IMG/VR virus record: IMGVR_UViG_3300025853_009012
Span: 1-21,450 of that record
Reading direction: 5' to 3' (one strand)
From: a virus
DNA length: 21,450 nt
Shown: positions 18,667-21,450 of the stretch, piece by piece
Position numbering within the stretch: the stretch's first letter is position 1
Layout of the letters: each line of letters begins with the position of its first letter
Notes under the pieces: generated by a model
The model's input: only the letters and a program-made list of their open reading frames with translations
The model's database searches: none
What the model was told of the DNA's origin: nothing
Made by a program: the position numbers and the translations under genes

Positions 18667-21450
18667 CTATATTGTTGTTATTATAAAACTTAGCAATTCG
18701 TTATATCTTACACCAAGTCTCGTTTGTTCTACACCATCATCATCAGTCCAAGTGCTAGATATAAACATACCATAGTCACCTGCATCTAATCCTTCTGCTG
18801 TAAACGCATCTTGTAAGTCTTGTGCTATGACTCCAAAATGATATCTAGCTGTTTCATCAGAATCAGAATTATCATCTTTTTCTGCTACTGAATCTTGCCA
18901 TCTAAATCTTCTTATTAAACCTTTACATGCTGTGGCTACTCTTTGCTCTGCATCTGTTAAGACTTGTATGTCTTGTTTTTGATTTCTATCTGAAGTTTGT
19001 ATAGTGCCATTGGTTGCGTATATGTCATCAAAACGAACTGATGAACTTCCTAAATCAATAGCATTGTCACTATCTGCACCATTTTCATTACAAGGTAAGA
19101 TAGCTTTATAAGTAATGTAGGATTCAAATTTAAGACCAGTGCTAAAAGTTGCTATAAATATATTAGACTCTGTTTGATCTACATGACCAATTTGCCCTAT
19201 ATTAACTCCTGCATTGTCATTAAATTGTAAATAACGACCTTCATTAGTAGTGCTTGTATTTTTAAGTGTAAGAATAGGATTTGCTGTGCTAGATTTACTA
19301 TGGTTGGCGGTTATAGTTCCTGCAAAGGTAGAGCCTGTAGTTGTTAAGGTTAAAGGTATTGCTGTTCCAACTTGGAAAAATATATTGCCACCAGTATTGG
19401 TATTTTTCATTGAAAAATTGCCATCTTGAGCATTGCCACTACCATATGCAATTAAATAAGCTGTATTGCCTGATAAGGTATCTGTTTGGAAATTTTGTAA
19501 TGCATAATTTGTTTGTGATGAGCTTCCTACAGTAAGCAAAGTTGCGGCGGTTGTGCTATTTGCTATAGATACAGCACCACTATCAATAGTTCCTATATTG
19601 GTTAAATTTCTACCACTGCTTATAATTTGTGTAGAACCCATTTTGATATTGCCATCAATATCAATTTCTAGTTTTGGTGATGATGTGCTTCCATTTGTAT
19701 AAAGTTGTATTTTTCCTGATGTGTCTCCACCATCGTTATAACCTGCAAGAATTTTTATACCACTATTGCCACTAGCAGATGCACCATTTCTAAGAAGTAA
19801 AGTTTCAGAATCATTTTGACCACCTTCATCACCTAAGAAGTGATCGGGTTGTCCAAAAGTAACACCATCTGCTACATGAATACCGCCTATAGTCGCTGTA
19901 AATCCTCCTGATGAAGAAGTTACACTTCCTGCAAAGGTGGCGTTTCCTGAATTATCTATAGTAAGTTTAGTAGCCCCATCATTAGTTCTAAAGAAAACAG
20001 AACTAGAATTACCATAAGTGTAAAAAAGGTTTCCTGTTGCCCTTATATCAAAATTACTAGATGTTCCAAGAATAGCTCCGCTTAATGATAAACCCACTAT
20101 ATTAGTTAGGTTTCTTGAGGCATCTATTACTGTTGTAGAACCAATATTATATGAACCTGCCCTTACATTGGCAAATCCACTATCTGTTTGATTGTAAATA
20201 TCTAGACCACCGGTAGTGTTGGCGTTCATTCTTACAATATCGTGTGATGAAGAATATTGAGTGGCATACCATTTATTGTTTTGTAGATAGACACCATAAT
20301 TTGAATTTGTTGCTGTTCCCCCAACTCCTATTACACCTGAGAATGTAGAGTTACCAGTAGAAGTAATAGCACCACTAGAGATAGTTCCTGCAAAAGTGGC
20401 ACTACTGGTAGTAAAACTTGCCATTGAGGTACCATTGTCTTTTAGATTTATATCACCACCGTCTGCGTCTAGTGTAATATCCCCTGCAGCATCAATATCA
20501 AAAACACCATTACTTTGTACCCTGCCACCAGTACCTGCATCCGTGACTATTCTTACATCATAATCATCAGTAGAAGGTTTTTTAAGGTCAATAAAAGCAC
20601 CGCTTGAGCCGCCAACTTCTAAAGTTCCATAGCCACTATTATTTACCGCATTAAAATTAGTAGCAGTAATTGCGGCACTACTTGTAATAGCACCACTAGA
20701 GATTGTTCCTATGTTGGTTAGGTTTCTACTTGTATCTATCACACCAACAGTTCCAATAGAAAGTGCATATCCTGTTTGTGGCGCACCAACACTAGCTAGG
20801 TTTAGATGACCACTGCTATTCATCAACGCTCTATAACTAGTTGCACCATTACCAAAAAATATTCCAGCACCTTCATAGTAGTTTAGGTAAATAGAATTAC
20901 CTGTTTCTGAATCTATGTGCAAATTACCATTAGTACATTTTAATTCAGCTTTTTTATTAGCAGTAGAACCTGCTAAAAATAGTGAGCCTGTATTAGTAGT
21001 GCTTATTGTCCCTATAGTAATGTGGCTTGTAGTATTGATATCCCCACTAGAGATAGTTCCTATATTGGTTAGGTTTCTTGATTGATCTAATATAGTAGTT
21101 CCATTTACTTGGATGTTGCCTGATGTATCTATATTGAATCTACGAGCATTATTTGTCCAAAACTCTAATCCATCTGTTGGGTGTATAACAACTAAACTCT
21201 TATCATTATTACCAATAGAAATTCCTTTAGAGTTAGCAGTAAATATACCAAAATCATCTGTATTAACTCCCCCATGCATATTTCCTGCAGGTAATCTTGG
21301 TTGAAATTTTAGGTTGTAATCTGAACTTGAATTTCTTATCTGTAGAGCAACATCACTAGCACTAGCAGTTGAACTATCTGTTTTTAAAATATGTCCATTG
21401 GCATCTGCAGTTGTACCTTCTATTTTACCACTAGAGATAGTTCCTACATC
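18667..21450 (-). CDS. Tail fibre with S74 intramolecular chaperone (5' end outside window)
   Basis: The gene is open through the right edge; 927 residues are in the window, so the true start lies outside. The body is Gly/Ser/Thr/Asn-rich with repeated modules around N-L-T-N-I-G-T-I-x-S-G (21044, 20693, 19577 and degenerate copies), typical of beta-helical trimeric fibres. The last 108 residues (from Ser at 18991-18993) are a Peptidase_S74 domain: SDRNQKQDI, YHFGVIAQDLQDAF and VRYNELLSF. This domain trims itself off at that Ser after helping trimerisation. It should be the receptor-binding fibre. Nothing in the sequence names the receptor. Confidence 0.92.
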   Translation of the reverse strand, partial: DVGTISSGKIEGTTADANGHILKTDSSTASASDVALQIRNSSSDYNLKFQPRLPAGNMHGGVNTDDFGIFTANSKGISIGNNDKSLVVIHPTDGLEFWTNNARRFNIDTSGNIQVNGTTILDQSRNLTNIGTISSGDINTTSHITIGTISTTNTGSLFLAGSTANKKAELKCTNGNLHIDSETGNSIYLNYYEGAGIFFGNGATSYRALMNSSGHLNLASVGAPQTGYALSIGTVGVIDTSRNLTNIGTISSGAITSSAAITATNFNAVNNSGYGTLEVGGSSGAFIDLKKPSTDDYDVRIVTDAGTGGRVQSNGVFDIDAAGDITLDADGGDINLKDNGTSMASFTTSSATFAGTISSGAITSTGNSTFSGVIGVGGTATNSNYGVYLQNNKWYATQYSSSHDIVRMNANTTGGLDIYNQTDSGFANVRAGSYNIGSTTVIDASRNLTNIVGLSLSGAILGTSSNFDIRATGNLFYTYGNSSSVFFRTNDGATKLTIDNSGNATFAGSVTSSSGGFTATIGGIHVADGVTFGQPDHFLGDEGGQNDSETLLLRNGASASGNSGIKILAGYNDGGDTSGKIQLYTNGSTSSPKLEIDIDGNIKMGSTQIISSGRNLTNIGTIDSGAVSIANSTTAATLLTVGSSSQTNYALQNFQTDTLSGNTAYLIAYGSGNAQDGNFSMKNTNTGGNIFFQVGTAIPLTLTTTGSTFAGTITANHSKSSTANPILTLKNTSTTNEGRYLQFNDNAGVNIGQIGHVDQTESNIFIATFSTGLKFESYITYKAILPCNENGADSDNAIDLGSSSVRFDDIYATNGTIQTSDRNQKQDIQVLTDAEQRVATACKGLIRRFRWQDSVAEKDDNSDSDETARYHFGVIAQDLQDAFTAEGLDAGDYGMFISSTWTDDDGVEQTRLGVRYNELLSFIITTI
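19577..21450 (-). repeat. Degenerate internal repeats in the tail fibre gene
   Basis: The 44-nt block beginning CCACTAGAGATAGTTCC and ending near a GGTTAGGTTTC segment recurs at 21428 (cut by the window edge), 21044 and 20693; shortened versions are at 20372 and 20100, and a diverged one at 19577. They encode R-N-L-T-N-I-G-T-I-x-S-G modules of the fibre. Their spacing varies from about 350 to 1100 bases, which fits recombination-driven reshuffling of fibre modules rather than a regulatory array. Confidence 0.75.

Noticed and set aside
21277-21279. ATG as the start of an 870-residue tail fibre
   Set aside because: The frame stays open upstream to the window edge, and the same fibre repeat continues there, so the gene is only truncated by the window.
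19577-21450. CRISPR-like or regulatory repeat array in the right part
   Set aside because: The repeats are irregularly spaced, in frame, and encode the fibre module; no cas gene is present.
18667-21450. Diversity-generating retroelement target in the tail fibre
   Set aside because: No reverse transcriptase, template repeat or C-terminal lectin-type target is seen; the C-terminus is an S74 domain.

Overview
This window is almost certainly part of a tailed-phage genome (or prophage-like contig) from a marine or freshwater Gram-negative bacterium. It is very AT-rich, densely packed and uses the standard genetic code. The phage assignment rests on a T7 gp4-type primase-helicase, a replication initiator, an exonuclease/annealase pair, a GH24 endolysin with spanins, and a tail fibre with an S74 chaperone. 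The Gram-negative host is inferred from the spanin pair and the outer-membrane lipoprotein CsgG. The base composition and small-protein repertoire recall phages of SAR11-like oceanic bacteria, but the host cannot be proven from this sequence. No integrase, structural head gene, tRNA or CRISPR array is visible.

Layout: (1) 1-4251, rightward early genes: small proteins, an SprT-like metalloprotease, a replication initiator and a primase-helicase. A 35-nt promoter/operator element at 21 and 1021 drives this region, and a third copy lies at 8769. (2) 4248-6282, a leftward cassette: Cro/CI-like HTH protein, small protein, ParB-like protein and a fused ABC-ATPase/GNAT protein. It diverges from the next block across a perfect 18-bp palindrome (6306-6323). 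(3) 6373-8764, rightward recombination block: PD-(D/E)XK exonuclease, ERF/Rad52-type annealase, small wHTH-like protein, SSB-like protein and HNH protein. (4) 8847-10897, an ArdC N-terminal-like protein, a DUF3846 protein and a train of tiny overlapping genes. (5) 21450-10894, one leftward late operon: tail fibre, small proteins, holin-like protein, CsgF, CsgG, curlin-repeat protein, FecR-domain protein, CHASE2-adenylate cyclase, spanin pair, small membrane protein, staphylococcal-type nuclease, endolysin and two small proteins.

The most striking content is region 5. A curli-type amyloid export set (CsgF, CsgG and a curlin-repeat substrate) is fused head-to-tail with a FecR-domain protein and a membrane class III adenylate cyclase whose catalytic residues are all present. 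This five-gene cassette lies between a holin-like gene and the spanins, so it should be made late, with the lysis genes. At three successive junctions the signal peptide of the downstream protein is encoded almost exactly within the 3' end of the upstream gene, in another frame. A reasonable hypothesis is a phage-borne module that builds a surface fibre or outer-membrane pore and raises a cyclic nucleotide during late infection. That function is inference; the gene identities are well supported by the sequence.
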